A DNA stretch of 5,129 nt from Bacteroidota bacterium (GTDB lineage Bacteria; Bacteroidota; Bacteroidia; Flavobacteriales; Schleiferiaceae): the NCBI GenBank assembly GCA_003023665.1, contig PXYR01000126.1, positions 1 through 5,129 of the forward strand, given 5' to 3'. Position numbers and translations under genes: made by a program. The notes beneath the pieces were generated by a model, which saw only the letters and a list, made by a program, of their open reading frames with translations, was not told the DNA's origin and did not search any database. Below, one piece after another: positions 1 to 5,129 of this stretch (within the stretch, counting starts at the first letter, position 1; every line of letters starts with the position of its first letter).

Positions 1-67
1 TTAGGTCTTCTTGAGAAGAAAAGTGGAATCATGATGTGATTGAAAAAGTTCACTGTAATTTTATCCT
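1..67. other. Left-edge spacer, possibly holding the end or start of a neighbouring gene
   Basis: No gene can be securely placed here. On the plus strand, frame 1 is open from the edge to a TGA at 37-39 and would give a 12-residue C-terminal tail, LGLLEKKSGIMM. On the minus strand an ATG at 32-30 opens a frame, MIPLFFSRRP, that leaves the window. Either could be part of a real neighbour and the window cannot decide between them. The stretch TAATTTTA at 56-63 resembles the Bacteroidota -7 element TAnnTTTG with one mismatch, but no -33 TTG lies at the usual distance, so I do not call a promoter. Confidence 0.3.
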
Positions 68-1195
68 ATGGCATCTAGTCGCAAAGGACAAATGATATTA
101 TTTGATATTCCATTCCATTCAAACAATTTGAAAAGCCTCTTTCTCTTAGGATTTGTCTTCATTCATTTGTTTGCCCACGGGCAAGTGTTAGACTCAGCAA
201 TTGCAAAGACTGATTCCAACCAAACGGTCACCGTTATTGGTGTTGGAGATATGATGTTGGGAACAAATTTTCCCAGCTCATCCTATTTACCACCTAATCA
301 AGGTAAAAATGTCTTGAGCGGCGTGGATTCTATTTTGCGCCAAGCAGATGTAACTTTTGGTAACCTTGAGGGCGTGATTTTATCTGGAGCGGGCAAAGTA
401 AAAAACTGTAAAGACCCAAAATACTGCTATGCTTTCAAGATGCCGGACAGCTACGTAAATCACTTTGTTCATGCTGGATTTGATGTTCTTAGTCTGGCCA
501 ATAATCATTCAAATGATTTTGGCACTCCGGGAATAAGAAACACGCAACGCATTTTACAGGAATCAGGAATTGCCTTTGCAGGTCTTACAGAATGTCCTAC
601 CGCTACTTTTGAAAGAGATGGACTCACTTACGGATTCATGGCCTTTTCTCCAAACAGAGGTACTATACGAATCAATAACTATGAGTTTGCGCGTGAGCAA
701 ATAGCAAAACTAGATACCACTTGCGATATTGTCATTGTTTCTTTTCACGGCGGAGCAGAAGGGTCTACTCATACACACCTTACCAAGAGTACAGAAATAT
801 ATCTAGGAGAAAACCGCGGAAACCCGCACGAATTTGCAAGAATGGCCATTGATGCTGGTGCCGATGTCATTTTTGGTCATGGCCCGCACGTCACCCGGGC
901 AATGGACTTGTATAAGGGCAGGTTTATTGCCTACAGTTTAGGGAACTTTGCTACGTATGCGCGCTTCAACCTGAGCGGTCCCAATGGCCTCTGCCCAATT
1001 GTAGAGTTAAACTTAGCCAAAGACGGTAGGTTTGAATCTGGAAAAATCCATTCATGCAAACAACCCGGAGAAGGAGGTCCAAGAATTGACCCAGAAAATG
1101 AAGTTCTTCGAGAGATTATTTCTTTAAATCAGACAGATTTACCAGAATCCACTCTACATATAGGTGAAGACGGAACGCTAACCTCTAGGAAGTAA
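68..1195 (+). CDS. Secreted CapA-family protein (PgsA/CapA metallophosphatase-like)
   Basis: This 375-residue protein has the calcineurin-like metallophosphatase fold of the CapA/PgsA family, named after poly-gamma-glutamate capsule synthesis. Motifs in order are GDMMLG (60-65), GNLEG (98-102), LANNHSND (143-150), SFHGGAE (225-231), FGHGPHV (269-275) and YSLGNF (289-294). The Asp, Asn and His residues in them are the expected metal and active-site ligands. A hydrophobic stretch at about 23-36 ends in AHG before Gln39, a good signal peptidase I site, so the protein is probably periplasmic or secreted. Cys114 and Cys120 flank a short loop and could form a disulfide. The start is uncertain. Starting at 68 gives an unusually long 20-residue lead before the hydrophobic core. 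ATG at 92 (preceded by AAAGGA at 83-88) or TTG at 128 would give a more normal signal peptide. No capB, capC or other capsule genes lie nearby, so a role in poly-gamma-glutamate is not supported and the substrate is unknown. Confidence 0.9.
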   Translation: MASSRKGQMILFDIPFHSNNLKSLFLLGFVFIHLFAHGQVLDSAIAKTDSNQTVTVIGVGDMMLGTNFPSSSYLPPNQGKNVLSGVDSILRQADVTFGNLEGVILSGAGKVKNCKDPKYCYAFKMPDSYVNHFVHAGFDVLSLANNHSNDFGTPGIRNTQRILQESGIAFAGLTECPTATFERDGLTYGFMAFSPNRGTIRINNYEFAREQIAKLDTTCDIVIVSFHGGAEGSTHTHLTKSTEIYLGENRGNPHEFARMAIDAGADVIFGHGPHVTRAMDLYKGRFIAYSLGNFATYARFNLSGPNGLCPIVELNLAKDGRFESGKIHSCKQPGEGGPRIDPENEVLREIISLNQTDLPESTLHIGEDGTLTSRK

Positions 1196-1376
1196 ATTCT
1201 TCTGAGTTTTTATAATTTTCCTTGAACGCCCTAAGAAGCGTCCTTCCGTAATGGCGGTTGCGACGTTTAGCTTTTTTCTTATTGGCTCGTTTCCCTTTGC
1301 GCTTGTCTTTCACAAGATCGTCTAGGTCCTTGGCTTGATCTATTTTCTCAAAATCTTGAATCTGGGTACGCTTCAT
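1185..1376 (-). CDS. Small, highly basic protein of unknown function
   Basis: A 63-residue open frame on the minus strand. I do not recognise a named family. It contains 21 Lys/Arg against 10 Asp/Glu, with a dense basic run at residues 23-41 (including NKKKAKRRNRHYGR at 32-45). An acidic/amphipathic N-terminal part (8-24) comes before it. There is no signal peptide or membrane segment. Such composition suggests binding to RNA, DNA or ribosomes, but that is inference. Support for a real gene: it fills the space between capA-like and menB almost exactly, its start faces menB across a 71-bp spacer, a weak AGAAG lies about 9 bases before the ATG, and the sequence reads like a protein rather than a shadow. 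Its TAG stop lies inside the 3' end of the capA-like gene, giving an 11-bp tail-to-tail overlap. A weak minus-strand promoter candidate is TGGGTTTG (complement of 1424-1431), one mismatch from TAnnTTTG. Confidence 0.7.
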   Translation of the reverse strand: MKRTQIQDFEKIDQAKDLDDLVKDKRKGKRANKKKAKRRNRHYGRTLLRAFKENYKNSEEFTS

Positions 1377-1385
1377 GGGTAATCT

Positions 1386-1415
1386 TCTGCTATCAACTAT
1401 TACATGCTACCTTTG
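1386..1415 (+). promoter_or_regulatory. Predicted Bacteroidota-type promoter for the menB operon
   Basis: TACCTTTG at 1408-1415 matches the Bacteroidota -7 consensus TAnnTTTG exactly. TCTG at 1386-1389 lies 18 bases upstream and matches three of four positions of the -33 TTTG element. Transcription would begin near 1420, leaving a leader of roughly 25-30 bases before the menB ATG at 1448. The position, in the divergent spacer just ahead of a gene run, supports it. The six fixed bases also occur by chance: an exact match sits inside the esterase gene at 3891-3898. Confidence 0.55.
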
Positions 1416-1447
1416 TTAATGTTCAAACCCAACTAAAGAATTGAACC

Positions 1448-2290
1448 ATGGCCCAACTAGAATGGCAAACCGTCAAGGAATACGAGGAAATCACTTTTAA
1501 GCAATGTAACGGCGTTGCACGTATTGCGTTTAACCGCCCAGAGGTGCGCAATGCTTTTACCCCCAAAACCGTAGATGAGCTTTGGGAAGCACTCATTCTT
1601 TGTCACGAAAGCCAAGAGATTGGTGTAGTGCTTCTAACCGGTGAAGGACCTTCACCTAAAGACGGCGGCTGGGCCTTCTGCTCTGGCGGTGACCAAAGAG
1701 TTCGTTCAACAACCGGTTATAAAGGTGAAAACGGCATCAACAGATTCAATATTTTGGACGTCCAGCGTCAGATCCGATTCATGAATAAGGTAGTCATTGC
1801 GGTAGTCCCTGGATGGGCCGTAGGTGGTGGACACAGTCTGCACGTAGTATGTGATATGACCATAGCTTCTAAAGAACACGCCATCTTCAAACAAACAGAT
1901 GCAGACGTAGCGAGCTTTGACGGCGGTTTTGGTTCTGCATACTTGGCACGCCAAGTGGGACAGAAACGCGCTCGCGAGATCTTTTTCCTTGGTGCTGAGT
2001 ACTCAGCACAAGAAGCCTATGAGATGGGTATGGTCAATAAAGTTGTTCCGCATGAAGAACTGGAACAAGTGGCCTACGAATGGGCACAGGAAATCATGAC
2101 CAAGAGTCCCACGGCCATCAAGATGCTGAAATTCGGTTTCAATTTGATAGATGACGGTTTGGTAGGTCAGCAAGTATATGCCGGCGAAGCTACTCGGCTT
2201 GCCTATGGAACGGATGAAGCCGTAGAAGGTCGGAATGCATTTTTAGAAAAACGACCAAGAGATTTCTCTAAATTTCCAAAATTCCCTTAA
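1448..2290 (+). CDS. menB: 1,4-dihydroxy-2-naphthoyl-CoA synthase (MenB)
   Basis: MenB is a cytoplasmic crotonase-family enzyme that closes the second ring in menaquinone synthesis, turning o-succinylbenzoyl-CoA into 1,4-dihydroxy-2-naphthoyl-CoA. The 280-residue length is typical. Visible signatures are FNRPEVRNAF (28-37), the oxyanion region FCSGGDQ (77-83), WAVGGGHSLH (123-132), SFDGGFGSAYLARQVGQKRARE (starting at 156), and the C-terminal EGRNAFLEKRPRDFSKFP (260-277), which is characteristic of MenB rather than other crotonases. Ser156, Asp158 and Tyr253 align with the known active-site Ser190, Asp192 and Tyr287 of the mycobacterial enzyme. Asp151 in FKQTDADV occupies the place where the E. 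coli enzyme has Gly156 and binds bicarbonate, so this is predicted to be a type II, bicarbonate-independent MenB. It is the first gene of a probable four-gene operon. No other men genes are in the window, so the rest of the pathway must lie elsewhere. The ATG at 1448 is the natural start. Confidence 0.97.
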   Translation: MAQLEWQTVKEYEEITFKQCNGVARIAFNRPEVRNAFTPKTVDELWEALILCHESQEIGVVLLTGEGPSPKDGGWAFCSGGDQRVRSTTGYKGENGINRFNILDVQRQIRFMNKVVIAVVPGWAVGGGHSLHVVCDMTIASKEHAIFKQTDADVASFDGGFGSAYLARQVGQKRAREIFFLGAEYSAQEAYEMGMVNKVVPHEELEQVAYEWAQEIMTKSPTAIKMLKFGFNLIDDGLVGQQVYAGEATRLAYGTDEAVEGRNAFLEKRPRDFSKFPKFP

Positions 2291-2310
2291 CCAATTCGTA
2301 TTTCCAATTT

Positions 2311-2997
2311 ATGAGCAACGAGGGCAATACTGAACACATCATCAAGCAACGGAAAACAGCCAAAGTTCTGGCAGATGCTCCATGGGAAGCAAGCTTAACG
2401 CCCATAGAGCAAGAAGAGCTTATTAAGGACCTTTTGGAACTTGCAGCCTGCGCACCTTACCACTATAAAAGTGCTTCCAAGTACCATACTGCTGGACTGG
2501 ATAGCCCACTGCCCTTCAGAGCCTATACTATGAATAGTGATGTATGCCGCATTCTAGCAGGCAAACTTCAACACATGGAACCGGCACCCGGTAAAATCCT
2601 CAACATGCTTTGGGCTGCAGAGGCTGTAATCATGATGACATGGCTTCCAGACGTGTTTGGAGCGCAACCTGTGGAGCGTGAAATGGAACCGCTCCCCTTT
2701 ACCCCCTTTACCGGAAACCTGAGAAACATGGAGCATATTGCTGCAAGTAGTGCGGGAATTCAAAATATATTACTCGGAGCAACTCAAAAAGGATTTCCCA
2801 ATTACTGGTCTTCTGGAGGGGTTTTACGTCAAAAGGCGGCGCGCCAATTATTAGGTGTTCCATTGGAAGAAATGTTATTGGGATGTTTATTTATTTTCCC
2901 TAAAGACGCTTATGAAAAAGGCGTGGACATTAAGCCCGGAAAATTCCATAATGACGGAAAAAAAGTTCTAACATGGTCAAAATCAATTACCTTATGA
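2311..2997 (+). CDS. Nitroreductase-family flavoprotein
   Basis: A 228-residue cytoplasmic protein of the nitroreductase fold, whose members are usually FMN-dependent homodimers that reduce nitro compounds, quinones or other electrophiles with NAD(P)H. The N-terminal IIKQRKTAKVL (10-20) corresponds to the FMN-phosphate-binding Arg motif. LLELAACAPYHYKSASKYH (41-59) matches the helix and loop that in many members read APSSxNxQPW, but the usual Ser/Asn pattern is replaced. HIAASSAGIQNILLGATQKG (142-161) is the most typical segment of the family, and SSGGVLR (167-173) follows in the region that contacts the flavin. There is no signal peptide or membrane segment. It begins 20 bp after menB and ends with an ATGA overlap with the next gene, so it is probably cotranscribed with both. 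A role in quinone redox balance next to menB is possible but only inferred. The exact substrate cannot be read from the sequence. Confidence 0.85.
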   Translation: MSNEGNTEHIIKQRKTAKVLADAPWEASLTPIEQEELIKDLLELAACAPYHYKSASKYHTAGLDSPLPFRAYTMNSDVCRILAGKLQHMEPAPGKILNMLWAAEAVIMMTWLPDVFGAQPVEREMEPLPFTPFTGNLRNMEHIAASSAGIQNILLGATQKGFPNYWSSGGVLRQKAARQLLGVPLEEMLLGCLFIFPKDAYEKGVDIKPGKFHNDGKKVLTWSKSITL

Positions 2998-3713
2998 GAA
3001 TGAAAAAATGGTTAATCCCCGCAATGATTTTACTGGTAATCATTTCCTGTAAAAACAACAGCGCTGAACCCCAGGTCAATGTTATAATGCCACTAGGCGC
3101 TTCACGTGTACAGGGCAGCCCTCCTGCTTACCTAAGTTACCGGTACGATCTCTGGAAACAACTTCGATTGAACGACTACCACGTGGATTTCATTGGTGGC
3201 GAAGTAGACGGCGAAATCTACCCGCTGGTAAATGAGGAGGAATTTGATCCTCATCATGAGGGTCATAGCGGCTGGACATCAGCTCAACTTCTTGCAGACC
3301 TTCCCAGCTGGACATCAAGAGTAGATACCCCCGATGTAGTACTTTTTAGCTCACCAGGAGGCAATGACATTATTGACGGACTGAGCTACGAAAGTGCGAT
3401 TGAAAATGTGGTAGATATTGTTCAAGGATTGCAGGCTTTCAATCCTGAAGTAACCGTTGTTTTGGAAAAAATGGCTCCAGGACACAGCTTAGTCATGATG
3501 ATTGGACCATTAGGCACAAATCACGCACGGCTGCTGAATGATATTGACAGTCTTGCCTCTTCATTAACCACAGCGTCTTCGGAGGTTTTGGTCATTGACA
3601 TGGCTACAGGGTTTACAGACAATATGCTTGCCGACCCCATTCACTACAACCAAGACGGCGCAAAATTCATTGCTGATCGTTATTATTCACTTCTAGAAAC
3701 CATTTTAGAGTAA
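2994..3713 (+). CDS. SGNH/GDSL-type hydrolase lipoprotein (CE3-like esterase)
   Basis: The chosen start, ATG at 2994, overlaps the previous stop as ATGA and gives 239 residues. ATG at 2973 (7 residues longer) and ATG at 3000 are alternatives. A short positively charged N-terminus and hydrophobic core end in the lipobox IISC, so Cys19 is probably lipidated and the protein sits in the envelope. The SGNH blocks are visible: MPLGASRVQG (32-41) with nucleophile Ser37, HSGWTSAQLL (91-100) with the block II Gly93, GGND (122-125) with Asn124, and DPIH (214-217) with the catalytic Asp-His pair. The HEGHSGWT string and overall order resemble carbohydrate esterase family 3 (acetylxylan esterase-like) proteins, so an O-deacetylase role is likely but not proven. 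The block I motif reads GAS instead of GDS, so the usual Asp is missing while the nucleophile is kept. The gene is followed after 10 bp by a second lipoprotein hydrolase. Confidence 0.85.
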   Translation: MRMKKWLIPAMILLVIISCKNNSAEPQVNVIMPLGASRVQGSPPAYLSYRYDLWKQLRLNDYHVDFIGGEVDGEIYPLVNEEEFDPHHEGHSGWTSAQLLADLPSWTSRVDTPDVVLFSSPGGNDIIDGLSYESAIENVVDIVQGLQAFNPEVTVVLEKMAPGHSLVMMIGPLGTNHARLLNDIDSLASSLTTASSEVLVIDMATGFTDNMLADPIHYNQDGAKFIADRYYSLLETILE

Positions 3714-3723
3714 TCAACTAGAC

Positions 3724-4614
3724 ATGCACAAAAACTCCTTATTCCTTCTTTTCCTTGTATTGTTGAGTTGTGGTGGTGACAACGGTAAAAATGAAAACCC
3801 ACAAACCCCTGGTGGAACCGAAACAATAATCATCAATCACGATAATATAGATAGGTCAGCTTTGGTATATACTCCCAATGGGTACGACAGTAGCTTTGCG
3901 CTTCCCGTTGTATTAAATTTTCACGGTTTTGGCGGGAATGCTTCCAGCCACTTAGCTGAAACGGAAATGACTGCTGTAGCAGACAGCGCACAGTTTCTTC
4001 TTGTATATCCCCAAGGAACTCTTCTGGACGGAAGTCCACATTGGAATAATGCTTTGCCAGGCCCAGACAATAAAAGCGATGCGGAAGATCTTGGATTTGT
4101 AAGCGAATTATTGGCTTATCTGGATAGTGCCTACATGATAGATAGGGAGCGAATTTATGCTTGCGGCTATTCTAACGGAGGGATGATGTCTTATGCGCTT
4201 GCTTGTTACCTCAGCAATGAAATTGCAGCAGTAGCCTCTATTTCTGGATGTTTAACAGATACCTCTAACACTTGTATGCCGTCACATCCCACAGCTGTTT
4301 TGAGTTTTCATGGCACCAACGACGGGGTTCTGAGCTATACAGGAGGCACAGAAGTCTTAAGTCAAATGGATGCGCTTACTTTCTGGGCAGAGGTTAATAA
4401 TTGTGCTGCTACTGCTACGGTAGAACCCCTGTCATCCAATTCCTACAACCTAGAACATCACGCTCACCTAGATGGAGACAGCAGTGTAGTTTCTGAGCAT
4501 TACAAGGTCATTGGTGGCGGACATACATGGTTTCATTTTGAGCTCGATGGTAAAAGTGCAAACTGGCTGCTTTGGGAATTTTTTGATGAATTTGACATTT
4601 ATGGTAAGCGATAA
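3724..4614 (+). CDS. Alpha/beta-hydrolase lipoprotein of the PHB depolymerase / feruloyl esterase (LpqC, CE1) type
   Basis: A 296-residue esterase of the family that includes polyhydroxybutyrate depolymerases, LpqC and CE1 feruloyl/acetylxylan esterases. The N-terminus is a lipoprotein signal with lipobox LLSC, so Cys16 should be lipidated. A flexible Gly/Asn/Pro-rich linker follows to about residue 33. Catalytic features are HGFGG (67-71, oxyanion loop), YPQG (95-98), the DAEDLGF segment (119-125), the nucleophile elbow GYSNGG (148-153) with Ser150, HGTND (196-200) with probable acid Asp200, and GGGHTW (264-269) with His267. The C-terminus WEFFDEF is also typical. The length is full, so this is an intact single-domain enzyme. 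No starch-binding or carbohydrate-binding module is attached. It comes 10 bp after the SGNH lipoprotein, so the two are probably made together and may remove different esters from the same substrate. Whether that is a plant or algal polysaccharide, or a polyester, cannot be told. A Bacteroidota surface-export signal after Cys16 (GGDNGK) is not clear. Confidence 0.92.
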   Translation: MHKNSLFLLFLVLLSCGGDNGKNENPQTPGGTETIIINHDNIDRSALVYTPNGYDSSFALPVVLNFHGFGGNASSHLAETEMTAVADSAQFLLVYPQGTLLDGSPHWNNALPGPDNKSDAEDLGFVSELLAYLDSAYMIDRERIYACGYSNGGMMSYALACYLSNEIAAVASISGCLTDTSNTCMPSHPTAVLSFHGTNDGVLSYTGGTEVLSQMDALTFWAEVNNCAATATVEPLSSNSYNLEHHAHLDGDSSVVSEHYKVIGGGHTWFHFELDGKSANWLLWEFFDEFDIYGKR

Positions 4615-4630
4615 GCAGCAGCTATCTTTG
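4600..4630 (+). promoter_or_regulatory. Candidate Bacteroidota-type promoter for the RluA-like gene
   Basis: TATCTTTG at 4623-4630 is an exact match to TAnnTTTG. TATG at 4600-4603 lies 19 bases upstream and is a three-of-four match to the -33 TTTG element. It overlaps the last codons of the esterase gene. Transcription would begin only a few bases before the ATG at 4639, so the message would be leaderless or nearly so. The -33 match is weak and chance matches to the -7 element exist in the window, hence moderate confidence. Confidence 0.4.
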
Positions 4631-4638
4631 GAACTATA

Positions 4639-5129
4639 ATGCTCCATCAATTATTTCATACTTTTTCAAAAGACATCAGTGGAATTAGGCCACCTGAAAA
4701 ATTTACCTATCCATTTTTCTACACGCCCCATCCGCTGGTAGAATTGGCATCTGCGCAACTTAAAGGCTACCTCGTTAAGACCGATTTGAAGCACAATTTT
4801 GGCCTAGGGCAAAACGAGCATCTCATTGAACAAGGGAAAATGTTTGGGGTGCTGGTTGTCCGCAACAAAGCAGGTAAATTAGGCTGGCTTGCCGCTTATT
4901 CCGGAAAGTTGAGTGAGGACCCTAAAGAATACTTTGTTCCCCCTATTTGTGATATTCATGCTGCTCAGTCCTTTTATAAAAAAGGGGAAATAGAGCTCAA
5001 TGAAATGAGCGCAGAAATTGTTGCTTTGGAAAAAGACCCCAACCGATTAGAGGCAATTGGTAAACTAGAGGACCGACTTACAGAAATCAATGAATTCCTA
5101 CGTGCTGGGCGGGCAGATTTAAAAGACGC
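4639..5129 (+). CDS. RluA-like pseudouridine synthase with N-terminal extension (5' part only)
   Basis: The window holds the first 163 residues of a gene that continues past the right edge. I recognise the start as the N-terminal extension of the long (roughly 550-residue) RluA-family 23S rRNA/tRNA pseudouridine synthases common in Bacteroidota. Marks are DISGIRPPEKFTYPFFYTPHPL (starting at 12), GKMFGVLVVRN (66-76), GKLGWLAAYSG (79-89) and YFVPPICDI (98-106). A charged helical stretch from about 117 onward (ELNEMSAEIVALEKD, then DRLTEINEFL) looks like the coiled-coil linker that precedes the catalytic domain. The catalytic domain, with its conserved Asp, is not in the window, so activity cannot be checked here. 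The extension is predicted to be cytoplasmic and its job is not known to me. The gene starts 24 bp after the esterase stop with its own candidate promoter, so it need not depend on the menB operon. Confidence 0.8.
   Translation, partial: MLHQLFHTFSKDISGIRPPEKFTYPFFYTPHPLVELASAQLKGYLVKTDLKHNFGLGQNEHLIEQGKMFGVLVVRNKAGKLGWLAAYSGKLSEDPKEYFVPPICDIHAAQSFYKKGEIELNEMSAEIVALEKDPNRLEAIGKLEDRLTEINEFLRAGRADLKD

Noticed and set aside
1188..1211. Short stem GAAG/CTTC (1189-1192 with 1199-1202) followed by TTTTT at 1207-1211, a possible terminator for the capA-like gene.
   Set aside because: The stem is only four or five base pairs, AT-rich and with a G-T pair, too weak to call.
1706..1954. 82-codon minus-strand open frame inside menB.
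   Set aside because: It lies wholly within a well-supported enzyme gene and the product has no recognisable pattern, so it is a shadow frame.
1917..2099. 60-codon plus-strand open frame in another frame of menB.
   Set aside because: Shadow of the MenB coding sequence, with no independent support.
2554..2763. 69-codon minus-strand open frame inside the nitroreductase gene.
   Set aside because: Shadow frame, odd composition and no upstream signals.
2958..2964. A7 run in the frame A-AAA-AAA near the end of the nitroreductase gene; a -1 slip would enter the open frame of the next gene.
   Set aside because: A fusion would bury the lipoprotein signal peptide inside a cytoplasmic flavoprotein, and the next gene has its own good start codons with an ATGA overlap. 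No stimulatory hairpin was evident.
3271..3317. 11-bp direct repeat GCTGGACATCA at 3271-3281 and 3307-3317.
   Set aside because: It is in frame and encodes WTS twice within the SGNH protein. The first copy is a family motif, so the repeat is likely chance or codon reuse.
3891..3898. Exact TAGCTTTG match to the Bacteroidota -7 element inside the esterase gene.
   Set aside because: It lies within a coding region with no gene start nearby; it is expected by chance in AT-leaning DNA and serves as a caution for the other promoter calls.
3833..4039. 68-codon minus-strand open frame inside the esterase gene.
   Set aside because: Shadow frame opposite conserved catalytic motifs of the real gene.
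4468..4650. 60-codon minus-strand open frame spanning the end of the esterase gene and the start of the RluA-like gene.
   Set aside because: It covers conserved coding sequence of the esterase (GGGHTW region) and shows no protein-like pattern.

Overview
The window looks like ordinary chromosomal DNA of a member of Bacteroidota, most probably Flavobacteriales. Four things suggest this: two close matches to the Bacteroidota promoter element TAnnTTTG just upstream of genes, little sign of strong Shine-Dalgarno sequences, two lipoproteins with short signal peptides, and protein types common in that phylum. One of these types is the long RluA-like protein with an N-terminal extension. The assignment comes from motif recognition alone; no search was run.

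Layout from left to right. Bases 1-67 are a short non-coding lead that may hold the end or start of a neighbouring gene. A secreted CapA-family metallophosphatase-like protein follows (68-1195, +). Its 3' end overlaps by 11 bp with a small, very basic protein gene on the minus strand (1185-1376, -). A 71-bp divergent spacer then carries a good promoter candidate for the forward genes. From 1448 to 4614 four genes run in the same direction with gaps of 20 bp, a 4-bp ATGA overlap, and 10 bp, so they probably form one operon. They are menB (1,4-dihydroxy-2-naphthoyl-CoA synthase of menaquinone synthesis), a nitroreductase-fold flavoprotein, an SGNH-hydrolase lipoprotein, and an alpha/beta-hydrolase lipoprotein of the PHB depolymerase/feruloyl esterase (LpqC/CE1) type. 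After a 24-bp gap, probably with its own promoter, comes the start of an RluA-like pseudouridine synthase. It runs off the right edge before its catalytic domain.

The genes do not form an obvious single pathway. MenB and the nitroreductase-like protein are cytoplasmic and could both relate to quinone or flavin redox chemistry, but only MenB has a secure role. The two lipoprotein esterases probably act in the cell envelope or at the surface and may together remove ester groups from a polysaccharide or polyester. No SusC/SusD pair, glycoside hydrolase or regulator is present to confirm that. I see no mobile element, CRISPR array, tRNA, rRNA or clear defence system, and no convincing new system. 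The items most worth a second look are the esterase pair placed behind menB, the small basic protein divergent from menB, and the nearly leaderless promoter in front of the RluA-like gene.
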